64,000 bases of DNA, from NCBI GenBank assembly GCA_948567375.1, contig OX419755.1:40491001-40555000 (forward strand), read 5' to 3'. The position numbers and the translations under genes were made by a program. Of this stretch, positions 32,238 through 41,548 are shown piece after piece. Under the pieces are notes generated by a model, which saw nothing but the letters and a program-made list of their open reading frames with translations, had not been told where the DNA came from and searched no databases. The stretch comes from Lunularia cruciata. Its lineage: Eukaryota; Streptophyta; Marchantiopsida; Lunulariales; Lunulariaceae. Positions within the stretch are counted from its first letter, which is position 1. Every line of letters starts with the position of its first letter.

Positions 32238-33002
32238 CTACTCAAAATGCCCATACCTTGTACGAAAGGCAGTCTTTTGCACATCCTCTCTATCAATAGG
32301 AATTTGCCAATAGACGCTACAAAGACCCAACTTGGAAAAGTAGCGTGCTCCACTTAGTTGATCAAGCAAGTCATCAATCTGAGGCAAGAGATATGCATTC
32401 TTCACGGTTTGCTTATTGAGCCTATGGTAATCAATACAAAAACAAAGTCCTCCATCCTTCTTTGGAACAAATAATACCGGTGCTCCCCAAGGAGAGGTAC
32501 CATGTTGTATGAAGTACTTCTCCAACAACTCTATAAGTGTTGTTTGCAACTCTTCCAACCCCTTTGGTGAGAGCCGATAGATTGGTCTACTCACTGGAGT
32601 ACTCCCTAGCAATAACTCAATCTTGAAGGGCATACCTTGATCAGAGGGAAATCCATTTGGCAGATTATCTAGAAACACGTCTACAAACTCTTGAACTATC
32701 CGATCAACCATTGCTTGATGAGGCTCTTGGCCCTCCTCCGATTGTTCTAGTGCAATTGGCTTGATCCACACCACAAATACAGGCTTATCTTCCTCCAAAG
32801 CCTGCTCTATGGCTGCTTTACTAACCAACTTTCCTTCTAGGGACTCATCTCTCTTCCAAGCTTGCTCCATGGTTGCCTTATTGGCAAACTTCCCATCTTG
32901 GGACTCCACTCCCTTCAAGGTTGGCTCTATGGCTACCTTCTCGACAAACTTCCCATCTTGGGACTGACTATTCTTAGGTGTCTTACTTAGAGTGGCATAC
33001 AA
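32238..33002 (-). pseudogene. E3 pol: RT N-terminal half with repeat linker
   Basis: A 254-codon open frame. Residues 14-73 are three exact 20-residue tandem repeats. The RT follows: [31 protein letters not shown], then [11 protein letters not shown], where the first catalytic Asp of the LDLRSGY motif is Gly, then [11 protein letters not shown] and a stop. The catalytic Asp change alone would inactivate the polymerase. It overlaps the protease frame by a few codons. The downstream RT parts are in the next feature. Confidence 0.9.
32784..32963 (-). repeat. Three 60-bp coding repeats in the protease-RT linker
   Basis: Each unit encodes 20 residues of the form S-x-(D/E)-G-K...K-A-x-x-E. The boundaries are 32963, 32903 and 32843 on the minus strand. 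The units are diverged from one another. Confidence 0.8.
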
Positions 33003-33415
33003 CCTAATTGGAAATTCCTACCTTGGTGTTGTAGTTGAATTTGGCGTTTGGTCCAATCCAATTGAACCTTATGACATTCAAGCCAAGGTAGACCTAGAAT
33101 GATATCATAGTGTAGAGGTCTCACTACAAACCTCATACACTCCAAATACTCCTTCCCAATCTTGAAGGTAACAGGATGCAAGATGCAGAATGCAGAACCC
33201 TTTCTACCATCCGCCATCATCAAACTACTTCCAATCACTAGCTTGATAGGAATATCCAATTCCTTTGCTACTTGCATAAACATGAAATTCTCTGAACCTC
33301 CAAAATCAACCAAAATCCTACAACCTTGATTAGATATTGTACCTTGCAAGTGAAGCAAACTTGCATAGGTCGAGCCTTCAATCCCATTGGAACTAATCAA
33401 GCTCCCAATAGACAA
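32987..33415 (-). pseudogene. E3 aspartic protease
   Basis: A 142-codon open frame with a Ty3-type retropepsin fold: RILVDFGGSENFMF at the active site (33299-33307), a MMADGR flap-side block, and the YDIILGLPWLE block near the C-terminus. The catalytic D-S/T-G is D-F-G here, so activity is doubtful. It overlaps the end of gag in the minus-one frame, as in E1 and E2. Confidence 0.85.
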
Positions 33416-33426
33416 CTCAAAATCTC

Positions 33427-33874
33427 CTATTGGGATTCTTTGTTTCCTTGATCATTTGGTTCCACAAACTCCATCTGGGCAACTTGTCGAGGTCGCCCAT
33501 TCCTAAGTGGACATTCAACAATGCGATGTCCAACTTGGCGACAATAAAAACAACCTCCATTTTGTTGCAATCTTTCTCTATCTGTTGCACCAAGTGGCCT
33601 CCGTTGGATAGCATCAATCTCCATTGGTACTGGTTCTTCCACCCGTGTGTATTGTACTGGTAAGCTTGGTGTAAGTTGAGGTCAAGACCAAGTTGTCGCA
33701 ACCAAGGAATCAAAGCGCTCAGCCAATTGCATGGCTTTTTCTATGTTTTGTGGTTCTCGCATGGTCACCTCCAATTTGGTTTGTGACTTCAATCCGTGCA
33801 CAAATCAATCCAAAACTTCTCCTTCTTGTATATTTGGAATTTGCATGATTATGTTCTGAAATTGTGTGATGTAC
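33427..33874 (-). pseudogene. E3 gag, C-terminal part with CCHC knuckle
   Basis: The downstream end of gag, split from its start by the E2 insertion at 33875. It contains a capsid-like stretch (IIMQIPNIQEGE, WFVHGLKSQT) and the complete nucleocapsid knuckle CFYCRQVGHRIVEC at about 33530-33571, and it ends at TAG 33427-33429. The coding sequence resumes on the other side of E2 at 40511, and the frame passes through at least one stop near 33685. Confidence 0.85.
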
Positions 33875-34605
33875 TGTAATACTCCAAGGACAAGAGAAGA
33901 GAGAAAGCACAGATTGCACACTCAAACAATCGATGCCCCAAAGGAGCACCTTCTCTTTATTATATAGACAAAGAGGATCTACTCCAAGGAAGCTCCACCA
34001 TAGGATTAGGGACACAGATAGGTGACATGTCAGCAAGCTCCACCCTTGGATTACTTACTTGGATGGGTGACATGTCTGGTCTAGGTCCTATCTGGTTGGT
34101 CAAACAAGCTTTGACCGGAGGGAACCTTTTAGGGAATCTTCTTGTAGGAATATCAAAATCACGTGAGTAAGGTACCATTGGAAAGCTCTCTATGAGACAA
34201 AGCAAGGAGGAGGGAAGGCCAGCCTTTCCTTTGTTGGGGGGGGGGACAATGTGCACATTTTTTAGGCCTAATTCATCCGTTTAGGCCTCCCAAATTGCCT
34301 TCAAAGATTTCAGGCATATTTCGCTTCCTACTCTATTAGTAGAAGTCCCCTTTTGGTGATACCTCTTCTGATCTGTTTAGTCCAATCCTTCCAGATGTTA
34401 CCAAACCAATTCTCACCTTTAAATCATATGTCTAGCTATTGGTTCTAAGGTTCTCAAGTCTATTTTGGTTTATGCCCTATTAGTAGAAGTACTCTTTTGG
34501 TGATACTTCTATCTTATCTATTTTGACCATCATGTATAACATCATTCTACATGTTACCAAACCAAATTTCACATCTAGATCATATGGCTAGCTCTTGGTA
34601 TTACA
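33875..34605 (-). repeat. 3' LTR of E2 (family A)
   Basis: It is bounded by TGTAATAC and GTATTACA and followed (minus strand, upstream) by the polypurine tract at 34606-34620. It is slightly shorter than the E1 LTRs because of small deletions near 34384. Confidence 0.95.
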
Positions 34606-34618
34606 GACCTCCCTCCTT

Positions 34619-37050
34619 TTAAGACGCAACGTCCTCATTGTGCAATTGTTGCTCAAATGCTTGCACCAACATCGGTGCATGTGCCAAATTGGCAGCGGGC
34701 TCACAAGTTGCTTCATAGAAGAGGTAACCTTTCCATTGTACTAGATAGTCCACCCACAGATGGCGAGTACCACACATGCATTTTTGGAGAATCCGCTCCA
34801 CTTCATATTCTTCTGTGCCATCAATGAGTGTCAGACAAGGTCAAATGTTTGGTGTGGAATGACCCTGGCCTGATTGGGGAGCATATTTGCGTAGTAGGGA
34901 GACATGGAACACTAGATAGATCTTCATGTGTGGTGGTAGCTCAAGGTGATAGGCCACAGCGCCAATGCGACGAAGAATCAAGAAAGGCCCAATAAAACGA
35001 GGTATGAGCTTACGAGGTCCAACTAATGTGAGGTTGGTTGTCGATAGCCAAACTTGATCCCCAACATTGAACTCCATGTGCCAACGGTGTGCATCAGCAT
35101 ACTGCCTTTGTCAATTTTGCGCAATCTGTAATCTGTGCTTGGTGCTCTCCACACCTTGTTGGATTCTAGAAAAAAATGTGTTGACTGCATTGACCTTGGT
35201 AGCCACTGGACGGATCTTCATCAAGCTAGAAGGTGTGAAGGGATACTCACCATACATGAGGAAGAACAGAGTGACCTGGATGGATGCATTCATTGAATTG
35301 TTGTAAGCGAATTCCACCAACGGGAGTAGGGTGTCCCACCTCTCTTGCTCTTCTAAGGTGAAGCCGTGTAACATGCCTTCAATTGTGCGATTAGCCCGCT
35401 CTGTTTGGCCATCTGTTTGTGGGTGGTAAGTTGTAGACATGGCCAACTTGGTTTTGAAGAAACCAAAGAGTGTTTGCCAAAACAAATTGGTGAATTGGGT
35501 GCCTCTATCGGTGATGAGTACTCTAGACAAACCATGGTGAGCAAAGACTGCATATATAATATGCAGTCTAAGTATAATTGAGCTAGTTGTGGAGCGGTCA
35601 CCTCCTTGGTGGTAGGACGTACATGAATCATTTTGCTGAGCTGGTCCACAAAGACCACAATAGAGTCAAACTCTGCGGTGGTCTTGGGTAATTCATAGAC
35701 GAGATCCATACTCACTTGTTCCCAACGTTGGGTAGGAGTGGGGAGAGGTTGAAGAAGCCCTGTAGGAGCTTGATTAGAAGCTTTGTTCTATTGACAAAGT
35801 AGGCAGTTACGCACATAGTCCATCATGTCATTGCTCATCTTGGACCAATAGTAATGGTGCTTGACTGCATCCAAGGTCTTGTCCACTCCAACATGAGCTG
35901 CAATGGCTGAATCATGGCATTCCGCTAGAATGGTGGTGCGTAATTCTGGGACATTTGGGATCTATAATCTGCCATCCCGAAAGGTGAGTCCTTGGGTGCT
36001 AGTGATACCTTTGGATGATTGTGCTTCTACAATCTATGGATCAGTTTTTGTAGCAACTAGAATCTCTTGCCAAAATTCAGGGTTAATCTTAACCTTTGCC
36101 ACCAAGTTATTGGCCATTGGCATGCGGGTGAATGCATCTGCAAGTTGCTTCTTACCTTCCACATAGGTGATTGTCATGTTGAAGCGTTGTTGCCACTCGG
36201 CCCACCAAATTTGGTGACGAGATAGATCCTTTTGAGTCTTGAGGTAGACTAGAGGTTTGTGGTCTATCTCTACTACAAATGCCTTCTCGCCCATGTAGTG
36301 CTTCCAATGCTTGGTTTCTAGAACGATGGCCAACTCTTCTCATTCTGTGGTGTGGTAGTTGTGCTCTGCCGGTAACAACTTTCGAGAGAAATATGCAATT
36401 GGATGCCATCCGTCATGCCACGCTTAATGTAGGACTGCTCCTATTGCTATGCTTGATGCATTTGTAGCCAACTTGATTGGACGTTTTGGGTCATACCACT
36501 TCAAGATTGGTGCATGTAGCAAGGCGGCCTTCAATTCTTGAAAAGCCAACTCTTGTGCCGTTCCCCATGTCCACTTCTTCCCCTTGCCAAGTAGTGCCGT
36601 TAAAGGCTGTGCAACCTTGGAGAAGTCTTTGACAAATCTACGATAGAATCCTATCAACTCCAAGAAGCTTTTAAGTTGAGTCTGATCTTCTAAGGCACTC
36701 CATTTTTGAATGACCTCTATTTTATCTGGCAATACTTGAATGCCCTCTGTAGTTACTCTATACCCCAAGTAGTCTACTTCAGACTTGCCAAACTCACAAT
36801 TTGAGATTTTGGTGTACAACTGATTCTATCTTAGAATCTGGAGGACCTCTCGTAGATGTTGCTTGTGTTTTGTCATCGTGCTACTATATACTAAGATATC
36901 ATCCAAGAAGACAATAATAGACTTATCCAAGTATGGACAAAATATATCATTCATTAGACTCATGAAAGTGGCAGGTGCATTGGTGAGGCCAAAAGACATC
37001 ACAAGATACTCAAAGTAGCCATACCTGGTTCGAAAGGCAGTTTTGTACAC
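34619..37050 (-). pseudogene. E2 pol: RT end, RNase H, integrase, chromodomain
   Basis: Homologous to E1 pol along its whole length. The chromodomain (34619-34801) is in frame with neither neighbour. The integrase core is open at 35111-35530 with ITDRGTQF and GQTERANR, and a 25-bp palindrome interrupts it at 35545-35569. RNase H is open at 36034-36333 (VEIDHK). RT palm is at 36826-37050 ([10 protein letters not shown]), ending at the same TAG (36826-36828) as in E1. Unlike E1 it keeps the segment between the integrase core and VGDQVWLS (35080-35210). Multiple stops make it inactive. Confidence 0.92.
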
Positions 37051-37058
37051 ATCCTCCT

Positions 37059-37990
37059 CTACAATTTGGATTTGTCCTCCTCTGCAATTCGGATTTGATT
37101 GTAACTGCTCCGCAAGTCCAGTTTGGTGAAGTATCTTGCTCCATGGAGTTGATCAAACAGGTCATCCATGCGAGGTAAGGGGTATTTGTTCTTCACTGTT
37201 TGTTGATTGAGACCCCGATAGTCAATGCACATGCGCATTGTACCATCCTTCTTCTTCACAAACAAGACAAGGGCCCCATATGGTGATATGCTAGGTTGGA
37301 TGAACCCTTTCTGCAGCATCTCCTCAATTTGAGTCTTACACTCCTCCAACTCATGAGGTGATAGGCAATATGGGGCCTTACAAGGAGGCGTCTTCCTCAG
37401 AAGTGTCTCAATTTTGTGATCTACTTGCCTTTTTGGTGGTAAACCTAAGGGTAGATCATTGGGAAAGACATCTTGAAACTCATCCACCACATCCTTCAAT
37501 TTCTCAGGAATTTGTCCATTGAGTTGTGCACTCAGGGCTTCTCTTATTAGACCCATAAAACATCTATCGGTCTTACAGACAGTTGCCGTCCCTACAACAT
37601 ATAGAGGCAGTTTCTGCTTGTGTGATTTTTCTTTAACTCCAATGATTGACCATTGATGGGTTCTCACTACTTTCTTCCTCCAATCCACCATATGGTTGTA
37701 TTGCTCCATCCATGGCATGCCTAAAATTGCATCATAACAAGCTAACTATATCACTCGCCACTCAATTGTTGCCTGATATTCTCCTACAGAGAAAGTTACC
37801 CATCTAGGTAATGATTCAATCCTCTCTGTTTGCCCATTTGGTAACTCTACTTCTTCACTTCCATCTCCCTCTAGATCCATTCCCAATCTTATTGCAACAA
37901 AGCGAGACAAGAAATTCTCTATTGCTCCCGGATCTATTAATACTCTCATTTGATAACCTTCTAGGATTCCATTCACGACAATTAATTATG
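37059..37990 (-). pseudogene. E2 protease and RT N-terminus
   Basis: The protease active site (37926-37934) reads VLIDPGAIENF, the same D-P-G as E1, in the open part 37746-37976. From 37718 to 37059 a 219-codon frame joins the protease end ([10 protein letters not shown]) to RT ([20 protein letters not shown]), without the TGA that E1 has. It ends where a 23-bp tandem duplication (37052-37097) shifts the frame. A stop lies between the two protease parts near 37745. Confidence 0.88.
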
Positions 37991-38080
37991 AGGTTGCCTT
38001 TTGGGATCTTGGCGCATTATTCTTCTTCCTTCCCTCGCTTCTCTGCTTCCTTATTGAGCTAGTAAGGCCGCGAGGTACAT

Positions 38081-39168
38081 TTATTGGTGATCTTCATTTT
38101 CCGAAGTGATTTCTACCTCCTCCTCTTCAATGTGCCTCTTCATGTTATTCAAAGATCGCCTGAACGAAGGCCAAGGGCCTCTAGGGAAACATGTGCAACA
38201 GTTGGTAGATATGTACCCAATATGGCCACAATTGTAACAACGGCGTTGTTCTCCTTGAGTCCCTTCTCCTCGTGGGACTCCATCTCTTCGTTCTTCTACC
38301 TGTCTCCACTCCCCTTGAAGCGGTCGTGCTCCCTCGATCCCGGAAATGAAGGTTGCCCAATTCCATTGGTACTGGTCCACCCATGTGTGACATTTCTGCC
38401 CAATAATGTTGAGGTGGAGCTACTCCTTCACCTCCACCTAATGCTCCTGCTATTCTCTGCGCACAAGCAATGGCTTCAAATACCGTGTGAGGATTTTGCA
38501 CCATGACTTCTTGGCAAAACCGCTCTTTCAACCCTCGTTTGAAATTGTCGAGAGCCTCTGCTAGACTCATGTTGGTAATTGCAACTTGTAGATCCAAAAA
38601 TGCGTCCACATACTCTTGTACGCTATTCTTCTGTCTCACCCCATATTCGGGTTTGAGCCATTTGCACAGAATCCACCAATTGGAAATTCTTCAACAATCC
38701 TTCTTGCATTGCTGTCCTTGTGACCTCTCTTCTCTCTGCCAGCATGGATTGTTCCTAAGCATCATACCATGTGAGGGCTTTATTGGTCAAGTACCCACAT
38801 GCAAACACGCTTGCAACATGCTCTATGATCTCTATTGAGAACAATCGGAAATATTGATTCATTCTCGAGATCCAATTTTCCACTACTCCCATCAAACATT
38901 GCCGCTTGTCAGGCTCGATGTTGCAGGTCTTCTTCATTCGGAGTAGCAATGTGGCTTCATCGTTGATAGGGTTTGTAGGCACAAGTGCCTCTCCAAGTAC
39001 TTCAATTGTAGGTCCTGGGTTTTGAGACGGCTCTTCTTTTTGCATGGCTTGATTGTTCCTGAGGATCTGCACTTGACTTTGTAATGTCTCCATGGTCATT
39101 TTGATCTCTTGAAATTCATTCAACATCCCTTGCATTCCTTGCACCAACTCTTGCAATTGCGGATCCAT
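38081..39168 (-). pseudogene. E2 gag with CCHC knuckle
   Basis: The ATG at 39166-39168 is followed by PQLQELVQGM, without the early stop of E1. The frame stops at TAG 38755-38757, where E1 has Trp, and shifts again near 38640. The rest is open at 38181-38639 and 38081-38380. The knuckle CYNCGHIGYISTNC has Tyr in place of the metal-binding His. It ends with the same TAA as E1. Confidence 0.9.
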
Positions 39169-39201
39169 GGTTCTTGCAACACTCAATTGCTAATATCTAC
39201 T

Positions 39202-39405
39202 TCAATACAGAGTCAATATAATCACTCTAGAAGGCGCAAAAACTATTGGAACTACCATTGGGACCTCAGAAGCTATCACTCGTTGATAATACTTCTCACC
39301 AAAATTCCTAATCACAAAATCTCTAAACATCACTTTCGGCTTCACAACATAACGGATTTCTACTTGAGTGTTGAAAGGGAGAGGATTTGGGACAATCATA
39401 TCCAT
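39202..39405 (-). CDS. E2 leader ORF b (67 aa), unknown
   Basis: Nearly the same 67-residue product as in E1, with PNPLPFN, FRDFVIRNFGEKY and MVVPIV conserved. It starts at an ATG four bases after leader ORF a and ends 33 bp before the gag ATG. Staying open here while gag and pol have broken hints that it was functional at insertion. Function unknown. Confidence 0.55.
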   Translation of the reverse strand: MDMIVPNPLPFNTQVEIRYVVKPKVMFRDFVIRNFGEKYYQRVIASEVPMVVPIVFAPSRVIILTLY

Positions 39406-39409
39406 ATTA

Positions 39410-39640
39410 TCATAATAGAATGTAGATTGTCAAATCCCACTCTCTGTCATATATCACCACAGGTAGAATCACCAGGTTTGGTGAGTTCATCACTCTGTCT
39501 ATGAATTTTGCACCAAAGTGATAAGCTAGCGATACCCTCATCTGCTCACGTTGGATGTACATAACCTTGATGTGGAATGGGTTTGAGAATGGAAAGCTAG
39601 GTGCGGGAAATTGGCCTCTAGGTGCATCCATCCCATCCAT
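39410..39640 (-). CDS. E2 leader ORF a (76 aa), unknown
   Basis: The first ORF after the primer site, with an N-terminus extended by three residues relative to E1 (MDGMDAP). It keeps FHIKVMYI, LAYHFGAKFIDRVM, LVILPVV and the aromatic end WDLTIYILL. It has no stop before its natural end. Its position and sequence match E1 leader ORF a and the single leader ORF of E3. Confidence 0.55.
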   Translation of the reverse strand: MDGMDAPRGQFPAPSFPFSNPFHIKVMYIQREQMRVSLAYHFGAKFIDRVMNSPNLVILPVVIYDREWDLTIYILL

Positions 39641-39758
39641 TCTCTAAAGTTTCTCCTAAGTCTAGCAACTACTCTATGTTCTCCACCTCAAATTACTCAG
39701 TTTCAGTAGTTTGTGCTATTCCTTGAGGGGTGATCCACTCTCTTGGACTAAAACACTC

Positions 39759-39770
39759 ACTCTGATACCA
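39759..39770 (-). promoter_or_regulatory. E2 primer-binding site, initiator tRNA-Met
   Basis: On the minus strand TGGTATCAGAGT lies one base inside the 5' LTR; it differs from E1 at the last base. Confidence 0.93.
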
Positions 39771-39771
39771 T

Positions 39772-40510
39772 TGTAATACTCCGAGGACAAGAGAAGAGAG
39801 AAAACACAGATTGCACACTCAAACAATCGATGCTCCAAAGGAGCACCTTCTCTTTATTATATAGACAAAGAGGATCTCCTCCAAGGAAGCTCCACCATAG
39901 GATTAGGGACACAGATAGGTGACATGTCAGCAAGCTCCGCCCTTGGATTACTTACTTGGATGGGTGACATGTCTGGTCTAGGTCCTATCTGGTTGGTCAA
40001 ACAAGCTTTGACCGGAGGGAACCTTTTAGGGAATCTTCTTGTAGGAATATCAAAATCACGTAAGGTACCGTTGGAAAGCTCTCTAAAAGACAAAGCAAGG
40101 AGGAGGGAAGGCCAACCTTTCCTCCGTTGGGGGGAGGGAGAATGTGCACATTTTTTAGGCCTAATTCATCCATTTAGGCCTCCAAAATTGCCTTCAAAGA
40201 TTTCAAGCATATTTCGCTTCCTACTCTATTAGTAGAAGTCCCCTTTTGGTGATACCTCTTTCTGATCTGTTTAGTCCATCATATGTAACATCCTTCCAGA
40301 TGTTACCAAACCAATTCTCACCTTTAAATCATATGTCTAGCTATTGGTTCTAAGGTTCTCAAGTCTATTTTGGTTTATGCCCTATTAGTAAAAGTACTCT
40401 TTTGGTGATACTTCTATCTTATCTATTTTGACCATCATGTATAACATCATTCTACATGTTACCAAACCAAATTTCACATCTAGATCATATGGCTAGCTCT
40501 TGGTATTACA
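39772..40510 (-). repeat. 5' LTR of E2 (family A)
   Basis: 739 bp, ends as in E1. It carries the TATA core (plus-strand ttatata near 39857) and the tandem-duplicated U3. The right edge abuts E3 gag. Confidence 0.95.
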
Positions 40511-40990
40511 TGTAGCCTCTTACGGAGCCAATCTACTTCAACTCCACCAATTTATCTCTTGCGGCTCGGGTTGCATTTATAGTTCAAAATCGACCAAGTA
40601 TTGCATCCTTGAATTCTGTCCATGTCAAGATTGGTACAACAATCTGTTGTTTAGCTTGCTCTACTTGGAATCGCCACCAAAGTTTTGCCACACCATCCAA
40701 TTGGCTAGAAGCCAAGAGAATCTATTTCTGTTCATCTTGAAGATTGGTGGCTTTGAAGTAATGTTTACAATCAAACACAAAATTCTCCATTGTGCCCAAA
40801 AGATTCTTGCCTTCAAACACCTTGGGTTTTGGAAATCAAATATGATCTTCTCCATCTTGGACAGGCGCTCTCTCTATATGTTCTCGTTGTTGTTGGTCTC
40901 ATTCATCCAACAATCGAGTAAGGTGCTTGATTTGTTGCTCCATCGTAAGGATTACATCTGGTATTGCCACCATAGCTACTACTCTATCCT
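40511..40990 (-). pseudogene. E3 gag, N-terminal part
   Basis: The start of E3 gag on the far side of the E2 insertion. Readable blocks are an MEQQIKHL helix near 40930, FEGKNLLG and FVFDCKHYF near 40760-40830, LDGVAKLWWRFQVEQ (40660-40700) and WTEFKDAI (40600-40620). Stops occur near 40905 and 40590. The part joins the CCHC-bearing C-terminus at 33874 across E2, with the target duplication. Confidence 0.8.
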
Positions 40991-41006
40991 ATAACTCTCA
41001 ATTTAT

Positions 41007-41222
41007 CTAATTGATTAACACATAGATACAGCACGTCCACCTCTCTCCATAAGTGACAACTGGAAGTATCAAGGGTTCCTCAAACACAGTGATCATATGT
41101 AGAAAATCCTGCCCAAAGCGTGAGGTGATGAATTGTGTGAAGCGGTGCTTGGGTAGTATCTGGACATGAAAATCTCAATGGTTTGGCGGAAGTGGATTTG
41201 GTGGTCCATAATTTCCATCCAT
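41007..41222 (-). pseudogene. E3 leader ORF (single copy), unknown
   Basis: It starts at an ATG 9 bases from the primer site and runs 72 codons to TAG 41007-41009, with one internal TGA near residue 16. Conserved blocks are PNPLPPN, an FITS helix, RFGQDFLHM, EPLILPVV and an aromatic end with IYVL. It aligns best with leader ORF a of E1/E2 and also with ORF b, even though its LTR belongs to another family. No known domain recognised. Confidence 0.55.
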
Positions 41223-41231
41223 CCCATTCCT

Positions 41232-41243
41232 ACTCTGATACCC
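41232..41243 (-). promoter_or_regulatory. E3 primer-binding site, initiator tRNA-Met
   Basis: On the minus strand GGGTATCAGAGT, one base from the LTR; ten of twelve bases match the E1 site. Confidence 0.88.
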
Positions 41244-41244
41244 T

Positions 41245-41548
41245 TGTAAAAGACCAAGACCGAGGAGAGAAATAGGAGAATGGAAACTCACATTGGGACA
41301 CTTGAATGTGGGAAAACTCCGAATGCCTAGCATGAGCTTTGGCTTTGGTATTTATAGGTAGCATACAAGGCCCTTGAGAAGCTTCTCAAGAAGCTTCCTT
41401 CTAGAAGTCATCTACTTGGCATGCAAGCTAAGCTAGTTAGAAGCTTCTAGAAGCTACTTACTTGAGGTGCAAGCTAAGCTAGCCGGAAGCTTCCCAAGAA
41501 GCTTCCTAGATACTTCCAAAATATTCTAGGCTAATTTGTCTTATTTGC
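41245..41548 (-). repeat. 5' LTR of E3 (family B), truncated
   Basis: It matches the solo LTR B from TGTAAAAGACC to CTTATTTGC and then stops abruptly; the last ~60 bp of the LTR (its U3 start) is missing. TATTTATA lies at 41349-41356. GAAGCTTC motifs are present, including GAAGCTTCTAGAAG at 41440-41453. Confidence 0.88.

Larger units (their letters stand above)
33875..40510 (-). mobile_element. E2: chromovirus (LTR family A) inserted in E3 gag
   Basis: A second copy of the E1 family, with LTRs of 731 and 739 bp and a near target duplication TGTAC (33870-33874) / TGTAG (40511-40515). Gene order and leader ORFs match E1. The coding regions carry more lesions than E1: a 23-bp duplication in RT, a palindromic insertion in integrase, several stops. 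Confidence 0.95.
28215..41548 (-). mobile_element. E3: chromovirus (LTR family B) inserted in E4
   Basis: It reads on the minus strand: 5' LTR (41245-41548, truncated), primer site, leader ORF, gag, protease, RT, RNase H, integrase, chromodomain and 3' LTR (28215-28626). Two later insertions interrupt it: E2 in gag and a solo LTR A near the integrase end. The right junction is a deletion, so no target duplication can be read. Confidence 0.88.
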
